Below are positions 1-4,867 of a stretch of DNA of 6,638 nt, in pieces (within the stretch, counting starts at the first letter, position 1; every line of letters starts with the position of its first letter). Under the pieces are notes generated by a model, which saw only the letters and a program-made list of their open reading frames with translations, had not been told where the DNA came from and did not search any database. The translations under genes and the position numbers were made by a program. This DNA comes from JALOAP01 sp964632355 (GTDB taxonomy: Bacteria > Chloroflexota > Dehalococcoidia > Tepidiformales > Tepidiformaceae): the NCBI GenBank assembly GCA_964632355.1, contig CAZWBW010000126.1, forward strand, positions 1 to 6,638. Reading direction: 5' to 3'.

Positions 1-326
1 TAGGCCTCGGGCTGGTAGTAGTCGTAGTACGAGACGAAGTACTCGACGGCGTTGTGTGGGAAGAACTCCTTGAGCTCGGAGGCGAGCTGTGCCGCAAGCG
101 TCTTGTTGTGCGCGAGCACAAGCGTCGGCCGCCCGGTCTGCGCGATGACATTCGCGATGGTGAACGTCTTCCCGGAACCCGTAACGCCCAGGAGCGTCTG
201 ATACCGATCGCCGCGGTTAACTCCCTCGACGAGCTTTTCGATCGCCTGGGGCTGGTCGCCGGTGGGCTTAAAATCGGCGACCAGTTCGAAGCCGGACGGG
301 GCATCAGCGGGTGCGAGCGAAACCAT
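1..326 (-). CDS. uvrB: UvrABC system protein B, N-terminal part (cut by window edge)
   Basis: This is the first 108 residues of the UvrB helicase-like subunit of nucleotide excision repair. UvrB receives damaged DNA from UvrA, verifies the lesion and recruits UvrC in the cytoplasm. Visible landmarks are a GDQPQAI Q-motif-like stretch (residues 23-29), the Walker A motif GVTGSGKT (47-54), LAHNKTLAAQL (71-81), and the start of the Tyr-rich beta-hairpin at YYDYYQPEA (100-108), which inserts between DNA strands. Order and spacing match known UvrB proteins without gaps. The rest of the gene (about 550 residues) lies beyond base 1. The ATG at 326-324 is chosen because homologues start just before this region and because a -10 element lies 7 bases upstream. 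There is no Shine-Dalgarno sequence, so the mRNA is probably leaderless. A LexA-type box upstream agrees with SOS control. Confidence 0.97.
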   Translation of the reverse strand, partial: MVSLAPADAPSGFELVADFKPTGDQPQAIEKLVEGVNRGDRYQTLLGVTGSGKTFTIANVIAQTGRPTLVLAHNKTLAAQLASELKEFFPHNAVEYFVSYYDYYQPEA

Positions 327-333
327 GGGATCG

Positions 334-339
334 AGTGTA
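334..339 (-). promoter_or_regulatory. -10 element of a probable leaderless uvrB promoter
   Basis: On the minus strand TACACT ends 7 bases before the uvrB ATG. That spacing puts transcription start at or next to the start codon, and no Shine-Dalgarno sequence precedes the gene. TANNNT placed 6-8 bases before a start codon is the known pattern of leaderless genes in Actinomycetota and Deinococcus. The -35 at 17-18 bp spacing is poor (TGTTCG or ATGTTC) and overlaps the LexA-like box. Two other genes in this window show the same arrangement. Confidence 0.55.
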
Positions 340-357
340 GCAGCCGGGGAAACCGGC

Positions 358-369
358 GAACATCCGTTC
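358..369. promoter_or_regulatory. LexA (SOS) operator, Cheo/DinR-box type
   Basis: GAAC-ATCC-GTTC is a perfect inverted repeat with the GAAC-N4-GTTC core of the Gram-positive LexA box (consensus CGAACRNRYGTTYG). The flanking C at 357 also fits the consensus. It lies about 32 bases upstream of the uvrB ATG and overlaps the expected -35 region of the leaderless promoter, an effective place for repression. A weaker overlapping half-site follows at 375-385. uvrB is a standard SOS gene, so site and target agree. The site could in principle also affect the divergent transcript, although that begins over 100 bases away. Confidence 0.7.
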
Positions 370-499
370 TGGCCGAACATTCGTGAACCGAACCGGGCAG
401 GCCGAATGGCGCGTGAGAACAGTGCCCTGGTGGGAAGTCGTGCACATGTGGCTTGTTACGCATCTGACATCCCTTTTCCGCGCCTTTTCCCAAACAGCC

Positions 500-642
500 T
501 GCTATCGTGATCTGGCCGAATCCCGGTGCCCCTGCCGGGAACGGGGGACCCACTTTTGGGGCGTGTTGCGCGATTGCGCATAGGCGACCTTCCGACGCCA
601 AGCCCGTCAGCTAACCCCGTAGGCGTTCGGGAGGCGATGGCA
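500..642 (+). ncRNA. c-di-AMP riboswitch (ydaO-yuaA class)
   Basis: This leader matches the ydaO-yuaA riboswitch, which binds the second messenger c-di-AMP. The diagnostic segments appear in order: CCGAA (516-520), ACGGGGGACCCAC (541-553), TAGGCGACCTTCCG (581-594), and the highly conserved CCCGTCAGCTAACCCCGTAG (603-622) followed by GCG. Supporting helices are P1 500-507 with 635-642 (8 bp, one G-U), CCCGG 522-526 with CCGGG 535-539, TGCGC 567-571 with GCGCA 576-580 (GATT loop), and GGCG 583-586 with CGCC 596-599. The RNA lies 76 bases before the GyrI-like gene on the same strand. No convincing promoter was found just upstream. The call rests on recalled family consensus, not a covariance-model search. 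Confidence 0.9.
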
Positions 643-714
643 TTCCCTGCTCTTGCCTCCACATTCGGCAGCGGCTGACCTTGTTTGTGTCACGCCGCGA
701 ACGAGACTGGGAGG
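630..714 (+). promoter_or_regulatory. Probable translational expression platform of the c-di-AMP riboswitch
   Basis: Three segments can compete. GGAGGC (630-635) is complementary to GCCTCC (655-660). The same CCTCC (656-660) is complementary to GGAGG in the ribosome binding site (710-714). Pairing 630-635 with 655-660 uses base 635 and encloses the 3' strand of riboswitch helix P1, so it should exclude P1. A hairpin at 671-698 (GCGGC with GCCGC, TGAC with GTCA, one bulged C) lies between the anti-RBS and the RBS and would bring them together. The simplest reading is that bound c-di-AMP stabilises P1, frees the anti-RBS and blocks translation. There is no hairpin plus U-run of an intrinsic terminator, which favours translational control. 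This is inferred from hand-drawn pairing. Confidence 0.5.
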
Positions 715-718
715 TTCC

Positions 719-1180
719 ATGAACATCGCACTGGTAGCAGGCGAGCGCACCGGGCAGTCGACGGTGTGCCGGTTTTCCGAGCCCACGCTCGACGCGGTGG
801 AAGCCTCGGTTGCCCGCTTACGCAGCTGGGCGATTGTGCGAGAAGTACAGCTCGCAGGGCGGCCATTCATTCGGCTCAATGGCGCTGACCGCATGATCGT
901 GCACTTACCAATCGCGGGCTGTGCCGACCCGCGGCCGGAAACGGGCGTCATTCCCGGCCGGCTTCAACCAGGAAAGACCGCATCGGTCGAACACGTATCG
1001 TTCGCTCGCGCGGTGGAACTCGCGCCGCAACTGGCAAACCAACTCGACCGAACGTGCGGTCTTGCAGGGCCAGTTGAGTTTCATGCTGGCGAGAACGGGT
1101 TCGACGAAGGGACGCTCGTCATCCCGGTGATGGATTCGCCACAGGCTACGGACCGCCAGGAACTCGCGCAGACGTTTTAG
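719..1180 (+). CDS. GyrI-like / AraC effector-binding-like small protein
   Basis: A 153-residue soluble protein with two similar halves of the SHS2/GyrI-like type. Helix DAVEASVARLRSW (25-37) is followed by strand segments ending in IVHLPIAG (60-67). The second half has GVIPGRLQPGKTASVEHV (76-93), helix ELAPQLANQLDRT (100-112), GLAGPVEF (114-121) and the closing strand TLVIPV (132-137). The pattern 'lpaGr.a...HvG...l......L......l.Gp.ef........t.i.vPv' is typical of GyrI-like domains, which bind small molecules in multidrug-responsive regulators or act alone. No DNA-binding domain is present, so it is a stand-alone binding or enzymatic domain. The ATG at 719 is preferred over an upstream in-frame start near 653 because GGGAGG (709-714) lies 4 bases before it, and the upstream start would sit inside the riboswitch expression platform. 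Translation is probably controlled by c-di-AMP. The family is recognised by pattern; the ligand is unknown. Confidence 0.72.
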   Translation: MNIALVAGERTGQSTVCRFSEPTLDAVEASVARLRSWAIVREVQLAGRPFIRLNGADRMIVHLPIAGCADPRPETGVIPGRLQPGKTASVEHVSFARAVELAPQLANQLDRTCGLAGPVEFHAGENGFDEGTLVIPVMDSPQATDRQELAQTF

Positions 1181-1355
1181 CACAGGCGAAACGCTGCCTT
1201 CTTCCTCCGTTAACCATGACGGGGGATGTTCGATGCGTGGCGGAACCAAATGACGTGTTCTCAGCGTCTTGATCCCTACGGCAGCACATCTGCCATCCCG
1301 CTGCGTGGCTCACCCCGCCGAACGCGCAGCCACTCCTAAAGGAGGCACCCGGAGT
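1181..1355 (+). other. 175-base intergenic leader with small hairpins, no gene seen
   Basis: This spacer has no T-tailed terminator, so the two flanking genes may share a transcript. Visible hairpins are GGCAG 1280-1284 with CTGCC 1290-1294, GCTGCG 1300-1305 with CGCAGC 1325-1330 (inner GGC 1307-1309 with GCC 1317-1319), and CTCC 1333-1336 with GGAG 1341-1344 closing a TAAA loop. The last partly hides the ribosome binding site AAAGGAGG (1338-1345) of the next gene. I do not recognise a known riboswitch here, and no promoter is convincing. Confidence 0.35.
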
Positions 1356-1829
1356 ATGCAACTCGCTCCGAGCGCTGATATGACAGCGCCTGAACGTCCC
1401 ATTACGGCCGACCCCATCGCGGAGGCCGGTCAACTGCTTCGCAAGGCAACACGGTTGCCGTTCGAGGCGAAGCGGCCCCGGGCGTGGGCACGCCAATTCA
1501 GTTCCCTCGTGTCCGACGCCCGCAAGGCTGTTGTCGCGCACATCCTTCGCGCGGAACGGCCCGATTCCGCGATCAATCAGCTCAGCGCCGAGCGGCCCGA
1601 ACTGCGGCCCGTCATCGAGCGGCAGAACGGGGAACACAAGACGCTCCTGCTCGAGGTGTTCCAGCTCGCCGAAGACGCCCAGGTGCTGAGCAACCCGGGA
1701 ATCTGGGACATGGTGGAATTCACCGAAAAGGCGAAGTCGCTGGTGCAGGCATTGGAACGGCATCAGCGCCGCCTCGTCGACATCACGTACGAAGCGACCT
1801 GGCGCGACATCGGGGGGGAAGCCGGATAG
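1356..1829 (+). CDS. Small helical protein, probably hemerythrin-like (HHE-type) and partly degenerate
   Basis: A 157-residue, mostly helical, soluble protein with no signal peptide. After a Pro/Ala-rich N-terminus (1-20), amphipathic helices run from about 38-68, 85-110, 116-147. The stretch AHILRAERPDS (61-71), then PELRPVIERQNGEHKTLL (81-98), then ERHQRRLVDITYEATWRDIGG (134-154) follows the order seen in hemerythrin-like proteins, where an EH motif begins the third helix and the C-terminus ends near DIGG. The only histidines are H62, H94 and H136, one per helix. The usual first-helix His is absent, so a full di-iron site is doubtful. The ATG at 1356 is chosen because AAAGGAGG (1338-1345) lies 10 bases upstream; an in-frame TTG at 1269 would add 29 residues through the hairpin region. 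Gene reality is well supported; the family call is moderate. Confidence 0.75.
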   Translation: MQLAPSADMTAPERPITADPIAEAGQLLRKATRLPFEAKRPRAWARQFSSLVSDARKAVVAHILRAERPDSAINQLSAERPELRPVIERQNGEHKTLLLEVFQLAEDAQVLSNPGIWDMVEFTEKAKSLVQALERHQRRLVDITYEATWRDIGGEAG

Positions 1830-1853
1830 TCGGCCTCTCGACGCGCGCAAACG

Positions 1854-1881
1854 AAGGGGCAGGCCAATTGGCCTGCCCCTT
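1854..1881. terminator. Bidirectional intrinsic terminator between convergent genes
   Basis: A perfect 14-bp inverted repeat, AAGGGGCAGGCCAA (1854-1867) and its exact complement TTGGCCTGCCCCTT (1868-1881). On the plus strand the stem is followed by TTTCTTCG, and on the minus strand by TTCGTTT. It lies 24 bases after the stop of the hemerythrin-like gene (TAG 1827-1829) and 23 bases after the stop of the cysteine desulfurase gene (TAA, 1907-1905), so it can end both convergent transcripts. Confidence 0.85.
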
Positions 1882-1904
1882 TCTTCGCTCTCGTGCGATC
1901 AGCC

Positions 1905-3092
1905 TTAACTCGCGAGGCGGCCTGCGGCGATGCTTTCCTCGCGCGCGCGGGCGACGAGCTCCGGGAGGCGGGCGATCACCTCGTCGATCTCCTCGGGGGT
2001 AGTCGCTTCGCCGAGGCTGAATCGGACGCTGCCGACGGCACGCCGAATCGGCACGCCCATGGCCATGAGGACGTGCGACGGCTCCCAGGTGGAGTTCGAG
2101 CAGGCCGAGCCGGAGCTGGCCGCAATGCCCGCGCGGTCGAGCTCGGCCACCAGCACGTCGCTTTCGACACCTTCGAAGGAAACGTTCAGGTTGTTCGGCA
2201 GGCAGTTCTCCTGGCAGCCGTTCACCTGCGTGCCGGGGACGTTCGCGAGGATGCCTTCACGGAGGCGTTCGCGCAGGGCACGAACGCGGGCGGCACGCTC
2301 GTGGACGCCCTGCTGGCTCAGTTCGAGAGCGACGGCGGTGCCGACAATGCCGGCGACATTTTCGGTCCCGGCGCGTTTCTGCATCTCCTGCCCGCCCCCG
2401 TGGAGCAGCTGTCGGAATGGCGTCGCGCGGCGCAGGTAGAGGATGCCCGAGCCCTTCGGTCCGCCGAACTTGTGCGAGGAGAGGCTGAGCGCATCGACGC
2501 CGAGTTCGGTGACGTCGAGATCGAGCCAGCCGGGGGCCTGCACGGCGTCGGTATGGAGCAGGACGCGGTGGTGCTGCTCGCGGGCGTGTTCGCGCAGCAG
2601 GCGGCCGATCTCCGCGACTGGCTGGACGGTGCCGACTTCGTTGTTCGCCAGCATCACACTGGCGAGCACCGTCCCCGGCCGGAGCGCTGCTTCGATGTCT
2701 TCGACCCGCACGCGTCCGTGGGAGTCGCAGCCGACGTAGGTGACCTCGAACCCGAGTTCTTCGAGGTACTGCGCGGTGTGGAGCCCGGCGTGGTGCTCGA
2801 TAGCGGTCGTGATCACGTGGTTGCCGGCCCCGGCGCGGCGCATCGCGTAGGCGATGCCGAGCATGGCCGCGTTGATGCTCTCGGTGCCGCCGCTGGTGAA
2901 CAGGATCTCCGCGGGGCGGGCGCCGAGGCAGGCCGCGACCCGCCGCCGGGCGTCGTCGACCGAGCGCTGGGCTTCTCTCCCGAGGGAGTAGAGCCCGCTC
3001 GGGTTGCCGAACTGGCCGTCGAGGTAGGGCAGCATGGCCTCCCGGGCCTCAGGGCGAAGCGGGGTCGTGGCGGCGTGGTCGAGATAGATCAC
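1905..3092 (-). CDS. iscS: Class I cysteine desulfurase (IscS/NifS family)
   Basis: A 395-residue PLP enzyme that removes sulfur from L-cysteine as a protein persulfide, giving alanine, and supplies sulfur for Fe-S clusters or tRNA thiolation. The N-terminal MIYLDHAATTPLRPE is characteristic. PLP-site residues are visible: GGTES (68-72), EHHA (99-102), D182 and Q185 in HTDAVQA, and the Schiff-base lysine K208 in SSHKFGGPKGSG. The catalytic cysteine is C331 in SSGSACSNSTWEPSH, whose loop marks class I (IscS/NifS) rather than SufS. Length is normal. It starts with GTG at 3092, 6 bases after a TACGCT -10 element and with no Shine-Dalgarno sequence, so it is probably leaderless. No Fe-S scaffold or tRNA-thiolase gene lies beside it in the window, so its sulfur acceptor cannot be told. 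An unusual C-x3-C pair (C293, C297) stands where homologues have NG...RLPNN. Confidence 0.95.
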   Translation of the reverse strand: MIYLDHAATTPLRPEAREAMLPYLDGQFGNPSGLYSLGREAQRSVDDARRRVAACLGARPAEILFTSGGTESINAAMLGIAYAMRRAGAGNHVITTAIEHHAGLHTAQYLEELGFEVTYVGCDSHGRVRVEDIEAALRPGTVLASVMLANNEVGTVQPVAEIGRLLREHAREQHHRVLLHTDAVQAPGWLDLDVTELGVDALSLSSHKFGGPKGSGILYLRRATPFRQLLHGGGQEMQKRAGTENVAGIVGTAVALELSQQGVHERAARVRALRERLREGILANVPGTQVNGCQENCLPNNLNVSFEGVESDVLVAELDRAGIAASSGSACSNSTWEPSHVLMAMGVPIRRAVGSVRFSLGEATTPEEIDEVIARLPELVARAREESIAAGRLAS

Positions 3093-3098
3093 GGCCTG

Positions 3099-3104
3099 AG
3101 CGTA
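3099..3104 (-). promoter_or_regulatory. -10 element of the leaderless cysteine desulfurase promoter
   Basis: TACGCT on the minus strand ends 6 bases (CAGGCC) before the GTG start at 3092, so transcription should begin at or beside the start codon. No Shine-Dalgarno sequence exists. The -35 at 17 bp would be CACAAC (3127-3122), a poor match that coincides with the -35 of the divergent promoter. Confidence 0.6.
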
Positions 3105-3122
3105 GCAGACGCGCCAGGTCCG

Positions 3123-3151
3123 TTGTGTGGGTGCGGCGAGCCGGGTAGGCT
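3123..3151 (+). promoter_or_regulatory. Leaderless promoter of the MaoC-like pair
   Basis: TTGTGT (3123-3128) as -35, a 17-base spacer and TAGGCT (3146-3151) as -10. The -10 ends 6 bases before the GTG start codon at 3158, and there is no Shine-Dalgarno sequence. The spacing is optimal for a housekeeping sigma factor, though the -35 matches only its first three bases (TTG). It mirrors the promoter of the divergent desulfurase gene. Confidence 0.6.
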
Positions 3152-3157
3152 GCGCTC

Positions 3158-3619
3158 GTGCCCGAAGAATCGCTACTCACCCCGGAAGTTCGAGCGGCCG
3201 TTGGCCGCACCTCTGAGCCGGTCAAGGTTGTCGTCACGGAGCGGGCCGTGGAGCGTGCGCTCGAAACGTACGGCATGCCACCACGGAAGCTGGCCCCGGG
3301 CGATCCGGTCCCCGGCATCGTTACTGTCGCGCTCGAAGCGGACGTGCGGTCCGTCTCGGCGCCCGAAGTGCTCCCGAAGTCGCTGCTGATTTCGAACGAA
3401 CTCTCGTTCGAGCGGCCGCTTCGCCTCGGCGAGGAGTTGTCGGTACAGCAGCGAATCGCCGACATCAGCGAGCGGCTGGGCGGTCGCTTCGGCTACAGCA
3501 TCTACGTGCGAACGGAAACCGAGTATCGCGACGCGAACGGCGAGGTCGTGGCCCGGACCGGCACCACGATGATGCAGTACGACACCGAGGGAGAAGAGAA
3601 CGAGGAGGCCGAAGGATGA
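3158..3619 (+). CDS. MaoC/FAS1-dehydratase-like hot-dog protein, N-terminal-type subunit
   Basis: A 153-residue single hot-dog-fold protein of the MaoC N-terminal (FAS1 dehydratase-region) type. It begins with AVGRTSEPVKVVVTERAVERA (14-34, the usual 'vGr...p....Vt...i..fa' entry) and continues with NELSFERPLRLGEEL (80-94), DISERLGGRFGYSIYV (102-117) and TEYRDANGEVVARTGTTMM (121-139), all typical of this half. The acidic tail (142-153) is extra. Such half-proteins pair with a MaoC partner as hydratase/dehydratase for (3R)-hydroxyacyl-CoA or related thioesters. The next gene, overlapping by 4 bases (ATGA, 3616-3619), is that partner, so a heterodimer like mycobacterial HadAB is likely. The GTG start is supported by the leaderless promoter geometry; the next in-frame ATG (residue 40) would cut into the fold. 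The substrate is unknown. Confidence 0.85.
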   Translation: MPEESLLTPEVRAAVGRTSEPVKVVVTERAVERALETYGMPPRKLAPGDPVPGIVTVALEADVRSVSAPEVLPKSLLISNELSFERPLRLGEELSVQQRIADISERLGGRFGYSIYVRTETEYRDANGEVVARTGTTMMQYDTEGEENEEAEG

Positions 3620-4032
3620 GCCGCTGGGAATCGCTGCAGGAAGGGCAGGAACTCCCGGTGCTCGAACTCGCGCCGGACCTCGGGCAGGTCATCCGGTACT
3701 GCGCGCTGCACTGGGCCTTCCCGCCGTTCTTCTACGACGTCGACGCGGCGCGGGCGATGGGGATGCCCGGCACACTCGTCCCGGGACCACTGAAGGCGGG
3801 GCTCCTGTACCGGGCGCTCGATGAGTGGCTCGCTGGCGAGGGGTTCGTGCGGCAGGTGCGCGCCGCGCACCGGCGGCCCGACACGACCGGCGATCCGATC
3901 ATGATCACCGGGCGGGTGGCACGCGTGTACGAAGAAGACGGGGCGCGGCGGGCGGACCTCGAGCTGGTGATCATCAACAAGGAAGGCCAGCCGTCGGTCC
4001 GCGGCTTCGGCGTCGTCGAGTTCACGAAGTAG
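3616..4032 (+). CDS. MaoC-like hot-dog protein, partner subunit with altered active site
   Basis: A 138-residue single hot-dog protein of the MaoC C-terminal type. Typical features are the hot-dog helix region DVDAARAMGMPGTLVPGP (41-58), AGLLYRALDEWLAG (61-74), GDPIMITGRVARVYEEDG (92-109) and the final strands ADLELVIINKEGQPSVRGF (113-131). It overlaps the upstream gene by ATGA and has GAGGAGG (3602-3608) 7 bases before its ATG, so the two should be made in equal amounts and assemble together. Homologues usually carry an Asp-x-Asn-Pro-x-His or HRIHYD signature just before this helix. Here the corresponding segment reads YCALHWAFPPFFYD (28-41), with Phe39 at the usual catalytic His. The protein may be an atypical hydratase, a thioester-binding protein, or use other residues such as H32. 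Family confidence is good; activity is uncertain. Confidence 0.83.
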   Translation: MSRWESLQEGQELPVLELAPDLGQVIRYCALHWAFPPFFYDVDAARAMGMPGTLVPGPLKAGLLYRALDEWLAGEGFVRQVRAAHRRPDTTGDPIMITGRVARVYEEDGARRADLELVIINKEGQPSVRGFGVVEFTK

Positions 4033-4046
4033 CAGGGTTCGAAGAC

Positions 4047-4077
4047 ACAAAGAAAGGTCCCGGTGTTTGCCGGGACC
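4047..4077 (-). terminator. Intrinsic terminator of the first membrane-protein gene
   Basis: An 8-bp perfect stem GGTCCCGG (4056-4063) with CCGGGACC (4070-4077) and a 6-base loop. Read on the minus strand the stem is followed by TTTCTTTGTG, a U-rich tail, so it ends the minus-strand gene whose stop is at 4137-4135. For the plus-strand MaoC gene (stop 4030-4032) it is close enough to act but has no U-run. Confidence 0.75.
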
Positions 4078-4134
4078 CAGCGGAGAGAACCAGGGGAGGC
4101 GGGGGCCGTTCCGCCTCCTCCGAAGGGTTGCTGA

Positions 4135-4716
4135 TTAGATTCCCGCGGCGAGCGACTTGCCGATCCTGGCGCCTTCGTCGGTCTCGGCCTTCTTGATGAA
4201 GGGGAACCGGGCGAGCGCCGCGAAGGTGAGCACTGCGAAGCCGATGCCGGTGAGCAGGAGGGCGACGCCCATCACGATTGCGAAGAGGCCGACCTGCTCA
4301 GCGAAGAACGCGGTGTTCAGGCTTGTGATGAGTGCGGTCGCCGTCACCCACTGCTCGCGGGCAGCGTTCGCGACAGGGTTACCGTTCTCGTCCTTGGCTG
4401 CGAGGTTGACGTCGTTGGTGCCCTTGGGGTCACCGTCGGGGGTTGCGTAGCGGCCCATCTCGGCGTAGGTCAGGCCACCGGTCCGGGCGAGTTGGTGTTC
4501 GCGAATGATGTCGGCCTGGGCCTTGGCTTCAGCGCCGGTATCGACGAGCTGGCCGGGAATCCGTGAGTCTTCCGGTCCGATGATGTTTTCCCGGCGGAGC
4601 GTGTCGCGCACCTCTTCGCGTCCCTGGTAGCCGATCACGATAGAGGCAATGCCGAACGCCATGAGGGTGACGCTGGCGATAATTCCTCCCAGTGCGAACA
4701 ATTTTCGTGGTGCCAT
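4135..4716 (-). CDS. Two-TM membrane protein of unknown function, paralogue 1
   Basis: A 193-residue membrane protein. TM1 spans about residues 7-29 after a basic start (MAPRK) and TM2 about 139-168. Between them lies a hydrophilic loop of about 105 residues, probably outside the cell by the positive-inside rule. The loop carries REEVRDTLRRENIIGPEDSR (33-52), GQLVDTGAEAKAQADIIREH (55-74), GGLTYAEMGRY (80-90), and the Asp/Asn-rich DGDPKGTND (94-102) and KDENGNP (108-114). The 'V.tg..A.a.a..i..H.....gg.tYaE' pattern recalls two-TM proteins of Actinomycetota sometimes misnamed 'LigA'; that link is from memory. No catalytic motif is recognised. The start is the ATG at 4716, 6 bases after AAAGGAG; a longer in-frame opening upstream runs through the promoter region. 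The 24-residue cytoplasmic tail is Lys/Glu-mixed and differs from paralogue 2 (5039-5608). Confidence 0.85.
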   Translation of the reverse strand: MAPRKLFALGGIIASVTLMAFGIASIVIGYQGREEVRDTLRRENIIGPEDSRIPGQLVDTGAEAKAQADIIREHQLARTGGLTYAEMGRYATPDGDPKGTNDVNLAAKDENGNPVANAAREQWVTATALITSLNTAFFAEQVGLFAIVMGVALLLTGIGFAVLTFAALARFPFIKKAETDEGARIGKSLAAGI

Positions 4717-4746
4717 ATCCTGCTCCTTTGAGCGTGTTTCCTTCCG

Positions 4747-4782
4747 TTTATAGTTTGCTGTGTTATCAGCTCTTCTGAGCTG
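4747..4782 (-). promoter_or_regulatory. Possible promoter region and inverted repeat upstream of paralogue 1
   Basis: On the minus strand an AT-rich TATAAA (4752-4747) lies 30 bases before the ATG and is the best -10 candidate in an otherwise GC-rich region. No good -35 sits 16-18 bp away. Just upstream is a perfect 6-bp inverted repeat, CAGCTC (4767-4772) and GAGCTG (4777-4782) around TTCT, covering the place where a -35 would be; it could be an operator or a small hairpin. Evidence is by eye only. Confidence 0.3.
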
Positions 4783-4855
4783 TAGCGCTTCCTTCAACCT
4801 GTGGCTGTGCACACACCATCGCCCATGCTGTGTCGTACCGCAGCCGCCATTTGGC

Positions 4856-4867
4856 CCGTTCGAACGG
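4856..4867. repeat. 12-bp perfect palindrome in the spacer between the two membrane-protein genes
   Basis: CCGTTCGAACGG reads identically on both strands. It lies 140 bases upstream of the first membrane-protein start, in the 322-base gene-free spacer 4717-5038. Its half-sites (GTTCG/CGAAC) resemble LexA half-sites but in the wrong order, so it is not a LexA box. It might be a regulator site. Apart from this, the promoter region (4747-4782) and the terminator (4960-4996), I see nothing else in the spacer. Confidence 0.3.

Noticed and set aside
653..718. Upstream start adding 22 residues to the GyrI-like protein
   Set aside because: The added region carries the anti-RBS and hairpin of the riboswitch platform, while the ATG at 719 has a strong GGGAGG site.
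1195..1345. Second riboswitch before the hemerythrin-like gene (it contains ACGGGGGA and CTACGG resembling ydaO pieces)
   Set aside because: The conserved CAGCTAACC...GTAGGCG core and a closing P1 helix are missing; only small local hairpins are present.
1146..1850. Minus-strand open frame of 234 codons opposite the hemerythrin-like gene
   Set aside because: It covers the strong terminator and two plus-strand genes, has no ribosome binding site I can see and no family pattern.
1893..3389. Long plus-strand open frame of 498 codons
   Set aside because: It lies opposite the well-supported cysteine desulfurase gene, has no recognisable domain, and reads as the Ala/Asp/Gly-rich shadow expected in GC-rich DNA.
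4856..4867. CCGTTCGAACGG as a second LexA box
   Set aside because: The half-sites are in the reverse order (GTTC then GAAC) and without the 4-base spacer, so it does not fit GAAC-N4-GTTC.
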